Of a stretch of 15,650 nt of DNA, positions 1 to 7,110 are shown piece after piece; within the stretch, counting starts at the first letter, position 1; the number at the start of each line of letters is the position of its first letter. Where the stretch lies: assembly GCA_020440745.1 (NCBI GenBank), contig JAGRNM010000011.1, positions 1-15,650 of the forward strand, given 5' to 3'. The notes below the pieces were generated by a model. The model was not told the origin of the DNA. It ran no database searches and saw only the letters and a program-made list of their open reading frames with translations. This DNA is from Deltaproteobacteria bacterium. Lineage in GTDB: Bacteria > UBA10199 > DSSB01. A program made the translations under genes and the position numbers.

Positions 1-431
1 CTTTTGATGGGTTTTTTTTTTTTTTTTTTAAGCGAACCATAGATATCTACCACCGCATTGACAAAGGCGTCCGCTACCCGCACGGTGACAAAGATCATAT
101 AGAGGACAGCTAGGCGTTGTAGGCTTGCTTTGGCTGTTTGGGTCCAGATCAGACTAGAGGATTCAAAGAGGGGAGCACTTAAGTATATTAAAGTGGCAGG
201 GGCATAGTGGGCTAAGCGCTTGAAGAGTCCATGGCGCAGTGCCATGTCGTCCCATTGGTTGCGGGTACGCTTGATAATGGGCAGGAGGACTTTTTCTAAA
301 AGTTTTTTGGCCAAGCGGTCCGATAGGAAGGCCAATAATAATAAAGCTAAAGATAAGGCTAAAAAACTCGTCGGCTCAGCTAAGCTGGGGGGAATTTTTA
401 GCTGTAAAAGTATTTGGTAGAGGCTTTCCAT
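1..431 (-). CDS. MscS-family mechanosensitive channel, N-terminal part (cut by window edge)
   Basis: Reading leftward from an ATG at 431, an uninterrupted frame of 143 codons reaches the window edge. A good Shine-Dalgarno AAGGA lies 6 nt before the ATG. The protein starts MESLYQILLQLKIPPSLAEP, followed by a hydrophobic helix (FLALSLALLLLAFL) and then a region with WDDMALRHGLFKRLAHYAP and VRVADAFVNAVVDIY. This pattern (paired WDD, FKRLAH, then a helix ending in a D-x-Y) is typical of the transmembrane part of YbdG-like MscS channels, which release solutes across the inner membrane on hypo-osmotic shock. The pore helix and the cytoplasmic beta domain would lie outside the window. Oddity: 18 consecutive A on the coding strand (12-29) encode six lysines just before Pro-Ile-Lys; the family often has a basic stretch followed by PIK there, so the frame looks genuine. 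The family call is from memory of motifs. Confidence 0.7.
   Translation of the reverse strand, partial: MESLYQILLQLKIPPSLAEPTSFLALSLALLLLAFLSDRLAKKLLEKVLLPIIKRTRNQWDDMALRHGLFKRLAHYAPATLIYLSAPLFESSSLIWTQTAKASLQRLAVLYMIFVTVRVADAFVNAVVDIYGSLKKKKKKPIK
12..29. repeat. 18-nt homopolymer (T on +, A on coding strand) inside the channel gene
   Basis: Eighteen identical bases lie in the reading frame of the MscS-like gene and encode six Lys codons, all AAA. The length is a multiple of three and the frame stays open on both sides. Tracts of this length are prone to polymerase slippage, and also to sequencing or assembly length errors. Confidence 0.9.
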
Positions 432-505
432 GTGTTTTCCTTAACAAGTCTATTTATTCCTTTACAGAGAAAAATGAGTCGACTACAAGCCGCTTGGGCT
501 TGACT

Positions 506-536
506 TATTAATAGGACTATTTTAGTCCTATTAATA
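506..536. promoter_or_regulatory. Putative Rrf2/IscR-type operator of the SUF operon
   Basis: A perfect inverted repeat has 14-bp arms TATTAATAGGACTA (506-519) and its reverse complement (523-536) around TTT. Its centre, GACTATTTTAGTC (515-527), matches the central part (GACTR-WWW-YAGTC) of the known type 1 IscR binding consensus at every position; the outer ATA/TAT parts of that consensus do not match at the same spacing. The site lies about 105 bp before an IscR-like regulator gene, as expected for autoregulation. A 12-bp palindrome CCTATTAATAGG is nested in its right side (527-538). Confidence 0.7.
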
Positions 537-552
537 GGGAAAGATTTGTGGA

Positions 553-571
553 TAAATAGTTTAACTATTTA
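553..571. promoter_or_regulatory. Second palindrome upstream of the regulator gene
   Basis: A perfect 19-bp palindrome with arms TAAATAGTT and AACTATTTA around a central T. It lies 17 bp downstream of the IscR-like operator. It may be a second protein-binding site, but its AT content lowers the weight of the symmetry. Confidence 0.4.
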
Positions 572-594
572 ATTTATATAAACTTTTATTTTTA

Positions 595-620
595 AAATAA
601 GAGCTAAAAATAAGAGCTAA
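595..620 (+). repeat. 13-bp tandem direct repeat in the leader of the regulator gene
   Basis: The unit AAATAAGAGCTAA occurs twice with no gap (595-607 and 608-620), ending 20 bp before the ATG. Both copies are identical. No function is evident; the repeat could affect leader length by slippage. Confidence 0.85.
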
Positions 621-640
621 TTTAGTAAGTAATTGAGATT

Positions 641-1078
641 ATGCTTAGTTTTAACCGCAAAACCGAATACGCTTTGATTGCTATTGAGCACATGGCTCGC
701 AAAAAAATAGAGACCCTGGAGGGCGGCGCTTCAGAGCAGTTGGTTACTAGCGCTAGGGAGGTGGCGGAGCATTATCAGATTCCGCTTTCCTTGATGGCTA
801 AGGTTTTTCAACAGTTAGCGGCTAAGGGTTTGGTGAAGTCGGTGCATGGTTATCGGGGTGGTTATCTTTTAGCGAGGGATTTAGATGAGGTTAGTGTGGC
901 CGATGTGGCGGAGATTTTTGAAGGACCAGTGGCGGTGACCGATTGTCTCAAAGAAGAGCGTATCACCTGTCCCCAATGGGATGGTTGTCGTATCCGTCAT
1001 CCATTACATAGTTTGAATTATCGGATTTATCATATGTTGCAACAAACTAGTTTAGCGGAGCTGACCCAAGCTCATTAA
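641..1078 (+). CDS. Rrf2-family Fe-S-responsive regulator, IscR/SufR-like
   Basis: This 145-aa protein has the usual Rrf2 length and fold signature. An N-terminal winged helix (MLSFNRKTEYALIAIEHMA, then REVAEHYQIPLSLMAKVFQQLAAKGLVKS) is followed by the wing GYRGGYLLAR (70-79). Three cysteines at 102, 110 and 116 and histidines at 120 and 123 sit where IscR holds its [2Fe-2S] cluster. The spacing C-x7-C-x5-C differs from the C-x5-C-x5-C of E. coli IscR. As first gene of the SUF operon, 18 bp before sufB, it most likely senses cluster supply and controls this operon through the palindrome at 506-536. The Shine-Dalgarno is weak (GAG 3 nt before ATG). Whether it is orthologous to IscR or to another SUF-linked Rrf2 protein cannot be settled from sequence alone, so I leave out a symbol. 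Confidence 0.9.
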   Translation: MLSFNRKTEYALIAIEHMARKKIETLEGGASEQLVTSAREVAEHYQIPLSLMAKVFQQLAAKGLVKSVHGYRGGYLLARDLDEVSVADVAEIFEGPVAVTDCLKEERITCPQWDGCRIRHPLHSLNYRIYHMLQQTSLAELTQAH

Positions 1079-1096
1079 TAAAAAAGGTTAAGTAAG

Positions 1097-2554
1097 ATGG
1101 AAACAGCCAGCACAGAAAAAAACGCCGAACTTAAGGCCTTGACGGGTCAAGATTATAAATATGGTTTTGTGACAGATATTGATTCCGATACCGTGCCTAA
1201 GGGTCTTAATGAGGACATTATCCGTTTAATCAGCGCTAAGAAAAAAGAGCCTGAGTTTATGTTGGAGTGGCGGCTTAAGGCTTACCGTCATTGGCTTAAG
1301 ATGGCGGAACCTACGTGGCAAAATTTAACCTACCCACCTATCAATTACCAAGAGGCTTATTATTATTCGGCGCCTAAGCCCAAGAAACAGCTTAAGAGTT
1401 TGGACCAAGTCGACCCGGAAATTTTGGAGACTTTTAATAAGCTAGGGATTTCTTTAGAAGAACAAAAACGCCTTAGCAATGTGGCAGTGGATGCGGTCTT
1501 TGATTCGGTCAGTGTGGGGACGACTTTTAAAGAAAAGCTTTCTGAATTGGGTATTATCTTTTGCAGTTTTTCCGAGGCCGTGCAGGAGTATCCTGATTTA
1601 ATACAAAAATACTTAGGCACGGTGGTTCCTTATACCGATAATTTTTTTGCTACACTTAACTCGGCGGTCTTTACTGATGGTTCCTTTGCTTATATTCCCA
1701 AAGGCGTCCGCTGTCCCATGGAGCTTAGTACTTATTTTAGGATTAATGCGGCTAATACCGGTCAGTTTGAACGAACCTTGGTCATTGCCGATGAAGGTAG
1801 TTATGTGAGTTATTTAGAAGGATGTACGGCTCCCATGCGCGATGAAAACCAATTACACGCAGCCGTGGTAGAATTAATTGCCTTAGACAATGCCCAGATT
1901 AAGTATTCGACGGTACAAAATTGGTATCCAGGCGATAAAGAAGGCAAGGGCGGGATTTACAATTTTGTGACTAAGCGAGGTCATTGTAAGGGTAAGCGTT
2001 CTAAAATTTCTTGGACTCAGGTGGAGACGGGTTCTGCCATTACTTGGAAGTATCCTAGTTGTTTACTGACGGGTGATGATTCGGTGGGGGAATTTTATTC
2101 GGTGGCGGTCACCAATAATTATCAGCAAGCGGATACGGGTACTAAGATGATCCATGTGGGCAAAAATACCAAGTCCACGATTATCTCCAAGGGTATCAGT
2201 GCAGGCAAAAGTCAAAATACTTATCGTGGACAGGTAAGAGTCCAAAAAAATGCAGAAAACGCTCGTAACTATAGTCAGTGTGATTCGCTCTTGATGGGTG
2301 ATCAATGCGGGGCCCATACCTTTCCCTATATTGAGATTAAAAATAACTCGGCCCAGATGGAGCATGAGGCGACTACTTCTAAGATCAGCGAAGACCAGCT
2401 TTTTTATCTAAAACAAAGGGGCATTAGCGAAGAAGACTCTATTAATTTAATCGTTAATGGTTTTTGCAAAGAAGTCTTTAGAGAGTTGCCCATGGAGTTT
2501 GCCGTAGAAGCGCAAAAGTTGTTGGAAGTGAGTTTAGAAGGAGCAGTTGGATAA
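1097..2554 (+). CDS. sufB: Fe-S cluster assembly scaffold protein SufB
   Basis: This 485-aa protein is full length for SufB, a cytoplasmic scaffold subunit of the SufBCD complex on which Fe-S clusters are built. Recognisable stretches include the N-terminal EPEFMLEWRLKAYRHW (52-67), TLNSAVFTDGSFAYIPKGV (186-204), and the beta-helix part with EGCTAP (C243) and PSCLLTGDDSVGEF (C322). NYSQCDSLL (391-399) carries C395, which corresponds to the essential C405 of E. coli SufB. It is followed by MEHEATTSKISEDQLFYL, whose acidic residue E424 probably matches E434. The gene is second in the operon, 18 bp after the regulator, with only a weak purine-rich stretch before the ATG. Its C-terminal half shares the beta-helix fold with SufD further downstream. 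Confidence 0.98.
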   Translation: METASTEKNAELKALTGQDYKYGFVTDIDSDTVPKGLNEDIIRLISAKKKEPEFMLEWRLKAYRHWLKMAEPTWQNLTYPPINYQEAYYYSAPKPKKQLKSLDQVDPEILETFNKLGISLEEQKRLSNVAVDAVFDSVSVGTTFKEKLSELGIIFCSFSEAVQEYPDLIQKYLGTVVPYTDNFFATLNSAVFTDGSFAYIPKGVRCPMELSTYFRINAANTGQFERTLVIADEGSYVSYLEGCTAPMRDENQLHAAVVELIALDNAQIKYSTVQNWYPGDKEGKGGIYNFVTKRGHCKGKRSKISWTQVETGSAITWKYPSCLLTGDDSVGEFYSVAVTNNYQQADTGTKMIHVGKNTKSTIISKGISAGKSQNTYRGQVRVQKNAENARNYSQCDSLLMGDQCGAHTFPYIEIKNNSAQMEHEATTSKISEDQLFYLKQRGISEEDSINLIVNGFCKEVFRELPMEFAVEAQKLLEVSLEGAVG

Positions 2555-2580
2555 TTTATTGTTGTTTGTTTTAACTTTTG

Positions 2581-2682
2581 TCGTCCTTGTGAAGACAGGA
2601 ATCCAGAATGAGTAGTGATGGAACTTTTAAAATTAACTGTTCAATGATTTAGTCTCGTGGATTCCAAATCATTTTGGGATGA
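2581..2682. repeat. Degenerate palindromic dispersed-repeat element between sufB and the next gene
   Basis: Two 25-bp ends (2581-2605 and 2658-2682) face each other. Their outer parts (TCGTCC versus TCATCC on the opposite strand) and inner eight bases (GGAATCCA/TGGATTCC) match, while the middles have diverged. Each end can itself fold into a small hairpin. The left end resembles the widespread bacterial intergenic repeat of the form TCATTCCTGCGAAGGCAGGAATCCA-like hairpins. It looks like an old, non-coding copy of a mobile palindromic element. The stretch is transcribed if the operon is one unit, so it could act as an RNA-stability or attenuation hairpin. Confidence 0.6.
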
Positions 2683-2730
2683 TGGATAATTTAATAGAAA
2701 CTATTAAAAATTAATTTGAAGGAAGATTCT

Positions 2731-3198
2731 ATGTCACAAGAAGTAATTAAAAAATTAGAGTGGGGCTCTACGTTTAAATTAGTCATTTTTTCTATAATTA
2801 GCCTTGGTATTTATGTGGCCTATTATATTGCACGGCAAACTAAGGTGCTTAATGAAGTTTTACCAGAAGAAAAGAAAATCAATCAGGCTCTTATTAAAGC
2901 CATTTTTATTTTTGCTTATGTGGGCATCGTTTCCATTGTCTTAGTATTTTTTATACCTGAAGAAAACCCCTTGATAAAGATCCTGGATGCTGTGGATAGG
3001 GTTTTTGGATTTTTGCTTCTTTATTGGTCTTTTGTGGTGCGAGAAAGAATGAATAAGGATCTTTTAGAATCCCAAAAAGGCTCTCCTACTTGGTTTAATG
3101 GGATTGCTACCTTCTTTTTTTCACCCTTTTATATCAACTACAAAGTAAATACTCTTAATGAAAATAGCAGAGTGATTACACAAAATGCTCAAAGCTAA
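2731..3198 (+). CDS. Small multi-pass membrane protein, DUF4234-like, inside the SUF operon
   Basis: I chose the ATG at 2731 because GGAAG lies just before it; an in-frame TTG at 2716 would put the start upstream of that site. The 155-aa product has about four membrane segments (roughly 15-34, 53-76, 82-103 and 122-137). The first part, SIISLGIYVAYYIARQTKVLNE, resembles the DUF4234 family pattern (S-I-x-x-L-G-I-Y followed by a Y and T-K-x-L-N). The function of that family is unknown. The gene ends 8 bp before sufC and so is probably co-transcribed, but it is not a usual SUF gene. A 176-bp gap with a repeat relic separates it from sufB, which suggests it was inserted later. There are no cysteines, so it is unlikely to bind a cluster itself. 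Confidence 0.75.
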   Translation: MSQEVIKKLEWGSTFKLVIFSIISLGIYVAYYIARQTKVLNEVLPEEKKINQALIKAIFIFAYVGIVSIVLVFFIPEENPLIKILDAVDRVFGFLLLYWSFVVRERMNKDLLESQKGSPTWFNGIATFFFSPFYINYKVNTLNENSRVITQNAQS

Positions 3199-3206
3199 GG
3201 ATTAAG

Positions 3207-3959
3207 ATGATGTTAGAAATTAAAAAGTTACATGCCACGGTGGATGGCAAAGAAATTTTAAAAGGACTTAATCTTTCTATTAAGGCAGGCGAGGTCCACG
3301 CCATCATGGGACCCAATGGATCGGGAAAATCAACTTTGGCTTCTGTTTTATCAGGCCGTGACGGTTATGAAGTCACCAGTGGTGAAGTACTTTTTGAAGG
3401 TAAAAATCTTTTATCGCTGCAAGCCGAAGAGAGGGCTCGCGCGGGTGTGTTTTTGGCTTTTCAGTATCCTATTGAGATTCCCGGCGTAACTAATAGTTAT
3501 TTTATGAAGGCTAGTCTTAATGCTATCCGTCAAGCCAGAGGAGAGCCAGAAGTAGACGCCATGGATTTTTTAAATCTAGTGAAAGAAAAAATGGCTCTTT
3601 TAAAAATGGATCCTAAATTTTTAAAGCGTGCGGTTAACGAAGGTTTTAGCGGAGGTGAAAAAAAACGTAACGAAGTATTGCAAATGGCCCTTTTGGAGCC
3701 CAAGCTTTGTATTTTGGATGAGACCGACTCTGGACTTGATATTGATAGTTTAAAAATCGTGGCCGAAGGCGTGAATAGTCTGCGTTCTCCCGATCGAGCG
3801 ATGTTGGTTATTACCCATTATAAAAGGCTCTTAGAGTATATTGTGCCCGATCGTATCCATGTCTTGCAAGACGGTAGGATTATTCATTCTGGTACTAAGG
3901 AACTGGCCGATCAATTAGAAGAAAAAGGCTACGATTGGATAAAAGAGCAAGCGGCTTAA
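3207..3959 (+). CDS. sufC: Fe-S cluster assembly ATPase SufC
   Basis: SufC is the ABC-type ATPase subunit that drives conformational change in the SufB-SufD scaffold; it is cytoplasmic and does not transport. The 250-aa protein has the full set of motifs: Walker A GPNGSGKST (35-43), Q-loop AFQYP (84-88), signature FSGGEKKRNE (147-156), Walker B LCILDETDSGLD (167-178) with catalytic E172, and H-loop H204 in VITHYKR. EKKRNE after the signature and DETDSGLDID are typical of SufC rather than of transporter ATPases. Two ATGs stand in tandem (3207 and 3210); the GGA at 3199-3201 fits the second slightly better, so the first Met may not be used. The gene lies 8 bp after the membrane-protein gene and 29 bp before sufD. 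Confidence 0.98.
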   Translation: MMLEIKKLHATVDGKEILKGLNLSIKAGEVHAIMGPNGSGKSTLASVLSGRDGYEVTSGEVLFEGKNLLSLQAEERARAGVFLAFQYPIEIPGVTNSYFMKASLNAIRQARGEPEVDAMDFLNLVKEKMALLKMDPKFLKRAVNEGFSGGEKKRNEVLQMALLEPKLCILDETDSGLDIDSLKIVAEGVNSLRSPDRAMLVITHYKRLLEYIVPDRIHVLQDGRIIHSGTKELADQLEEKGYDWIKEQAA

Positions 3960-3988
3960 CTTGTTCAAGCAACAAGCAGCAGTGAAAA

Positions 3989-5287
3989 ATGAAAACAAAT
4001 TTAGAAAAAATTTTTAAGTCTCAAGCAGAAGCAAGCCATGCTTGGCAGCAAGACTTTCGCCTAGCGGGCTTAAAAAGCTTTGAGACGCAAGGTTTGCCCA
4101 CAACTAAACAAGAAGACTGGAAGTATACTTCGGTCAAAAGTTTAGCCGAAACCGAGTTTAAGCTTTTTGAAGGCGCTCAAGAAGAGGCTTCTATTAAAGA
4201 GGATACTTTAATCCAGGAAGAGCACTACCAGTTGACTTTGGTAGGCGGAATTTATCAGCCAAAGCTTTCTAAGTTGGAGGGGCTTCCTAAGGGGGTTCAA
4301 CTCTTGCCCTTGTCTCAGGCTTTGCAAAGTGAGGGAGATTTTTTAAAAGAGCACTTGGCTAAAAGTTTAGACGCCCGCCAAAGACCCTTTGTGGCCCTTA
4401 ATGAGGCTTTTTTAAATGAAGGGCTTTTTCTTAAAATAGAAGACCATGTAGTCTTAGACAAAGCCATTGAGTTTTGTCACGTAGCCTTAAGCAATGGCTT
4501 GGCTAGCATGAGTCATCCTAGGATTTTGATTAGTTTGGGAAAAAATGCCCAAGCCACTTTTATTGAACACTATACCTCGGTTGCTGGCACTCAAGCTAGT
4601 TGGACCAACGTGGCATCTGAGTTTTTATTGGCCGAGGGTAGCCTGCTTCATCATGTGCGTTTGCAAGAAGAAAGTGAGGCCAACTTTTACCTCAACTCAA
4701 GCATGACTACTTTAGACCAAGACGCTCGCTTTAATAGCTTTACTTTTGACTTAGGCGCGGGCCTTAACCGTCAGGAAATCATTGCCAGTATTGAGGCGCC
4801 GGGTGCCCATGTGGCTTTAAAAGGGCTTTATTTGGCAAGAGACCGACAGCATACAGATTTTCAAACCCTCATTCATCATCGTAAACCCTACGGCACCAGT
4901 CAGGAGTTATTTAAAGGTATCTTGTCAGATCGTGCCCATGGAGTATTCAACGGACAAATCATAGTTGATCCCCACGCCCAAAAGACGGCTTCTGAACTCA
5001 CCAACAAAAACCTCATGCTAAGCCGAGAAGCAGAGGTTGATACCAAGCCCTTGCTTAAGATTTTTGCCGACGATGTCAAATGCTCCCACGGCGCTACTAT
5101 TGGTCGTTTGGATGAGGATCAGCTTTTTTATTTTCAGTCCCGCGGCATTGATAGTCATTTAGCTAAGCACTTGCTCACTTATGCCTTTGCAGCCGAGCTT
5201 TTAAGTGATCTGCCTTGGGAGAGTTTGACGGCTCCTTTGACCCGCAAGCTTAAGAGCTGTTTGAATTTAAAGGACGAAGTAGCATGA
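3989..5287 (+). CDS. sufD: Fe-S cluster assembly protein SufD
   Basis: SufD is the SufB partner in the SufBC2D scaffold and is needed for iron entry. The 432-aa protein begins with the family's helical N-terminus, including GLPTTKQEDWKYTSVKSL (35-52). The beta-helix core follows, and the C-terminal part holds DVKCSHGATIGRLDEDQLFY (362-381). H367 in CSHGAT matches E. coli H360, one of the residues at the SufB-SufD assembly site. The gene follows sufC after 29 bp with a weak Shine-Dalgarno, and its TGA overlaps the sufS start as ATGA, which indicates translational coupling. Nothing is missing relative to the family. Confidence 0.97.
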   Translation: MKTNLEKIFKSQAEASHAWQQDFRLAGLKSFETQGLPTTKQEDWKYTSVKSLAETEFKLFEGAQEEASIKEDTLIQEEHYQLTLVGGIYQPKLSKLEGLPKGVQLLPLSQALQSEGDFLKEHLAKSLDARQRPFVALNEAFLNEGLFLKIEDHVVLDKAIEFCHVALSNGLASMSHPRILISLGKNAQATFIEHYTSVAGTQASWTNVASEFLLAEGSLLHHVRLQEESEANFYLNSSMTTLDQDARFNSFTFDLGAGLNRQEIIASIEAPGAHVALKGLYLARDRQHTDFQTLIHHRKPYGTSQELFKGILSDRAHGVFNGQIIVDPHAQKTASELTNKNLMLSREAEVDTKPLLKIFADDVKCSHGATIGRLDEDQLFYFQSRGIDSHLAKHLLTYAFAAELLSDLPWESLTAPLTRKLKSCLNLKDEVA

Positions 5288-6537
5288 AGTCCAAACAGAA
5301 CTTACAATTAGTCAGGCCAGCTTTGGATATTGAGGCTATTCGGCAGGATTTTCCTGTGCTTCATCAAGCCATACGAGGCAAGCCTTTGGTCTACTTGGAC
5401 AATGCAGCTAGCACCCAAAAGCCCCGTGCTGTTATTCAAGCGGTTAAAGATTTTTATGAAAAAGATTATTCTAACATCCATCGAGGAGTGCACACTTTAA
5501 GTGAGCGGGCTACCATTGCTTACGAAAGCGCCCGCAATGAAGTCGCCCATTTTTTAAATGCCAAAAGTGAAAAAGAAATTGTCTTTGTCAGAGGGGCGAC
5601 AGAGGCCATTAATTTAGTCTCTCAAAGTTGGGGAAAAAAATTTTTAAAAGCCGGTGACGAAGTCCTCATCAGTCATATGGAACACCATGCCAATATTGTG
5701 CCTTGGCAGCTTTTAAGAGAGCAAATTGGCATTGAGCTTAAGGTGATTCCTATTACCGATCAAGGCGAGCTAGACTTAGAGGCTTTTGAAAAACTATTGA
5801 GCAAAAAAACTAAGTTACTTTCTTTGGTTCATATTTCCAATACCTTAGGCACGATTAATCCTGTAAAAGACTGCATTAAAAAAGCCCATGCCTTGGGTAT
5901 CCCCGTATTAATTGATGGAGCTCAAGCAGTAGCTCACCAATCAGTAGATGTGCAGGATTTGGACGCGGATTTTTATGTCTTTAGCAGTCACAAAGTTTTT
6001 TCTCCCAGTGGTGTTGGTGTTTTGTATGCCAAAGAAGCTATTCTAGACTCTATGCCGCCTTACCAAGGGGGTGGTGATATGATTTTGACAGTTAGTTTTG
6101 AAAAAACCACCTATAACGAAATACCCCATAAGTTTGAGGCCGGCACACCTAATATTGAAGGTGTCATTGGCTTGGGTCATGGCATCCAATATTTAAAGCA
6201 TTTGGGTTTGGATAAAATTAAAGCCTATGAAGAAGAGCTTTTAAGCAAAGCGACCCTTGCTTTAAAAGAGATTGAAGGCTTGCAGATCATTGGAGAAGCC
6301 AAAAATAAAGTCAGTGTGATTAGTTTTGTTTTAAAAGACATTCATCCCCATGACATTGGCACTTTATTAGATAACGAAGGTGTAGCAGTGCGCACAGGCC
6401 ATCATTGTACCATGCCTTTAATGAAACGTTTAGGCCTGCCTGCTACGGCAAGGGCTAGTTTTGCTTTTTATAACACGGTGGAAGAGATTGATGCTTTGCT
6501 TAGGGCCTTAGAAAAGGCGAAGAAAGTTTTTGGGTAG
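5284..6537 (+). CDS. sufS: Cysteine desulfurase SufS
   Basis: SufS removes sulfur from L-cysteine, giving alanine and an enzyme persulfide that feeds SufU and then SufBCD. The 417-aa protein has type-II desulfurase features: YLDNAASTQKP (37-47), HMEHHANIVPW (131-141), DGAQAVAH (211-218), the PLP lysine K237 in SSHKVFSPSG, and the persulfide cysteine C375 in RTGHHCTMPLM. The RxGHHC setting with a short loop is that of SufS (group II), not IscS. It overlaps sufD by 4 bp. A 118-bp gap before sufU is the second-largest internal break in the operon and contains a small GC-rich hairpin. Confidence 0.97.
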   Translation: MKSKQNLQLVRPALDIEAIRQDFPVLHQAIRGKPLVYLDNAASTQKPRAVIQAVKDFYEKDYSNIHRGVHTLSERATIAYESARNEVAHFLNAKSEKEIVFVRGATEAINLVSQSWGKKFLKAGDEVLISHMEHHANIVPWQLLREQIGIELKVIPITDQGELDLEAFEKLLSKKTKLLSLVHISNTLGTINPVKDCIKKAHALGIPVLIDGAQAVAHQSVDVQDLDADFYVFSSHKVFSPSGVGVLYAKEAILDSMPPYQGGGDMILTVSFEKTTYNEIPHKFEAGTPNIEGVIGLGHGIQYLKHLGLDKIKAYEEELLSKATLALKEIEGLQIIGEAKNKVSVISFVLKDIHPHDIGTLLDNEGVAVRTGHHCTMPLMKRLGLPATARASFAFYNTVEEIDALLRALEKAKKVFG

Positions 6538-6655
6538 TTCAAAATGGATAAAATTTTAATACGAATAAAAACAAATGATTTCTCCCTGTAAGCAAGGGGA
6601 GGAATTTAACGTTGGTTACTTTGGTTTTTAATAAAATTTTAAAATAGAAATAAGT
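6538..6655 (+). promoter_or_regulatory. sufS-sufU intergenic segment with a hairpin and a flanking direct repeat
   Basis: The 118-bp gap contains a stem of CTCCC (6582-6586) and GGGAG (6597-6601) around a 10-nt loop. No T-run follows, so it is not a standard terminator; it could serve as a processing or stability hairpin. The 12-mer ATAAAATTTTAA occurs at 6548-6559 and again at 6631-6642, on either side of the hairpin. No strong Shine-Dalgarno precedes sufU. Confidence 0.4.
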
Positions 6656-7108
6656 ATGGACGACTTACGAGAACTCTATCAAGAGGTCATTTTAGACCAT
6701 AACCGTCATCCGAGAAATTTTTCGGCCATGGAAGGGGCTAGTGCTAAAGCCGAGGGTTATAATCCTCTTTGTGGTGATCAACTGACTTTGTATCTCAAAA
6801 GTGAAGGCGATCAAATTAAAGATTTAAGTTTTCAAGGTTCGGGTTGTGCCATCTCTAAGGCCAGTGCTTCTTTGATGACGGAGGCTTTAAAAGGAAAATC
6901 CAAACAAGAAGCCTTAGAGCTTTTTAAAAAATTTCATCACATGGTGACGGGTTCGGTGGGGGAAGAGCCCGATCCTAGTCTGGGAAAACTAGCCGTTTTT
7001 GCCGGAGTCTGTGAATACCCAGCTAGGGTCAAGTGTGCTTCCTTAGCCTGGCACACTTTAAAAAATGCCTTAGAAGGTAAGGGTGAAGTGGCCAAGACGG
7101 AAGGATAA
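6656..7108 (+). CDS. sufU: SufU-type sulfur-transfer protein (IscU-like fold)
   Basis: SufU accepts persulfide sulfur from SufS and passes it to the SufBCD scaffold; in Gram-positive bacteria it does so as a zinc protein. The 150-aa sequence begins DLRELYQEVILDHNRHPRNF, typical for SufU, and keeps the ligands C39 and D41 (YNPLCGDQL), C64 (GSGCAISKAS) and C127 (RVKCASLAWH). The roughly 18-residue insertion between the second and third cysteine regions (GSVGEEPDPSLGKLAVFAGV) is the mark that separates SufU from IscU. An extra C119 sits in that stretch. It is followed after 2 bp by sufT. I infer a SufS-SufU pair rather than SufS-SufE; no sufE is visible here. Confidence 0.93.
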   Translation: MDDLRELYQEVILDHNRHPRNFSAMEGASAKAEGYNPLCGDQLTLYLKSEGDQIKDLSFQGSGCAISKASASLMTEALKGKSKQEALELFKKFHHMVTGSVGEEPDPSLGKLAVFAGVCEYPARVKCASLAWHTLKNALEGKGEVAKTEG

Positions 7109-7110
7109 AC

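Larger units (their letters stand above)
432..640. promoter_or_regulatory. Divergent control region between the MscS-like gene and the SUF operon
   Basis: This 209-bp gap separates two genes that read away from each other. It holds three palindromes. The first (486-502) has 6-bp arms CAAGCC/GGCTTG around GCTTG. The second is the large one at 506-536. The third (553-571) is a perfect 19-bp palindrome. A TTGACT hexamer at 500-505 could be a -35 box for the SUF operon, but no good -10 lies 16-18 nt beyond it. The AT-rich stretch TATATA at 575-580 is another possible -10 without a clear partner. I cannot place the start of transcription. Downstream, a 13-bp unit is duplicated in tandem (595-620). 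Confidence 0.6.

Noticed and set aside
220..420. 66-aa ORF on the plus strand
   Set aside because: It is the reverse-strand shadow of the MscS-like gene, which has clear family motifs and a good Shine-Dalgarno.
6548..6642. ATAAAATTTTAA direct repeats as target-site duplications of a small insertion
   Set aside because: The 12-mer is AT-only and self-palindromic, so recurrence in AT-rich intergenic DNA is weak evidence, and no terminal inverted repeats bound the segment.
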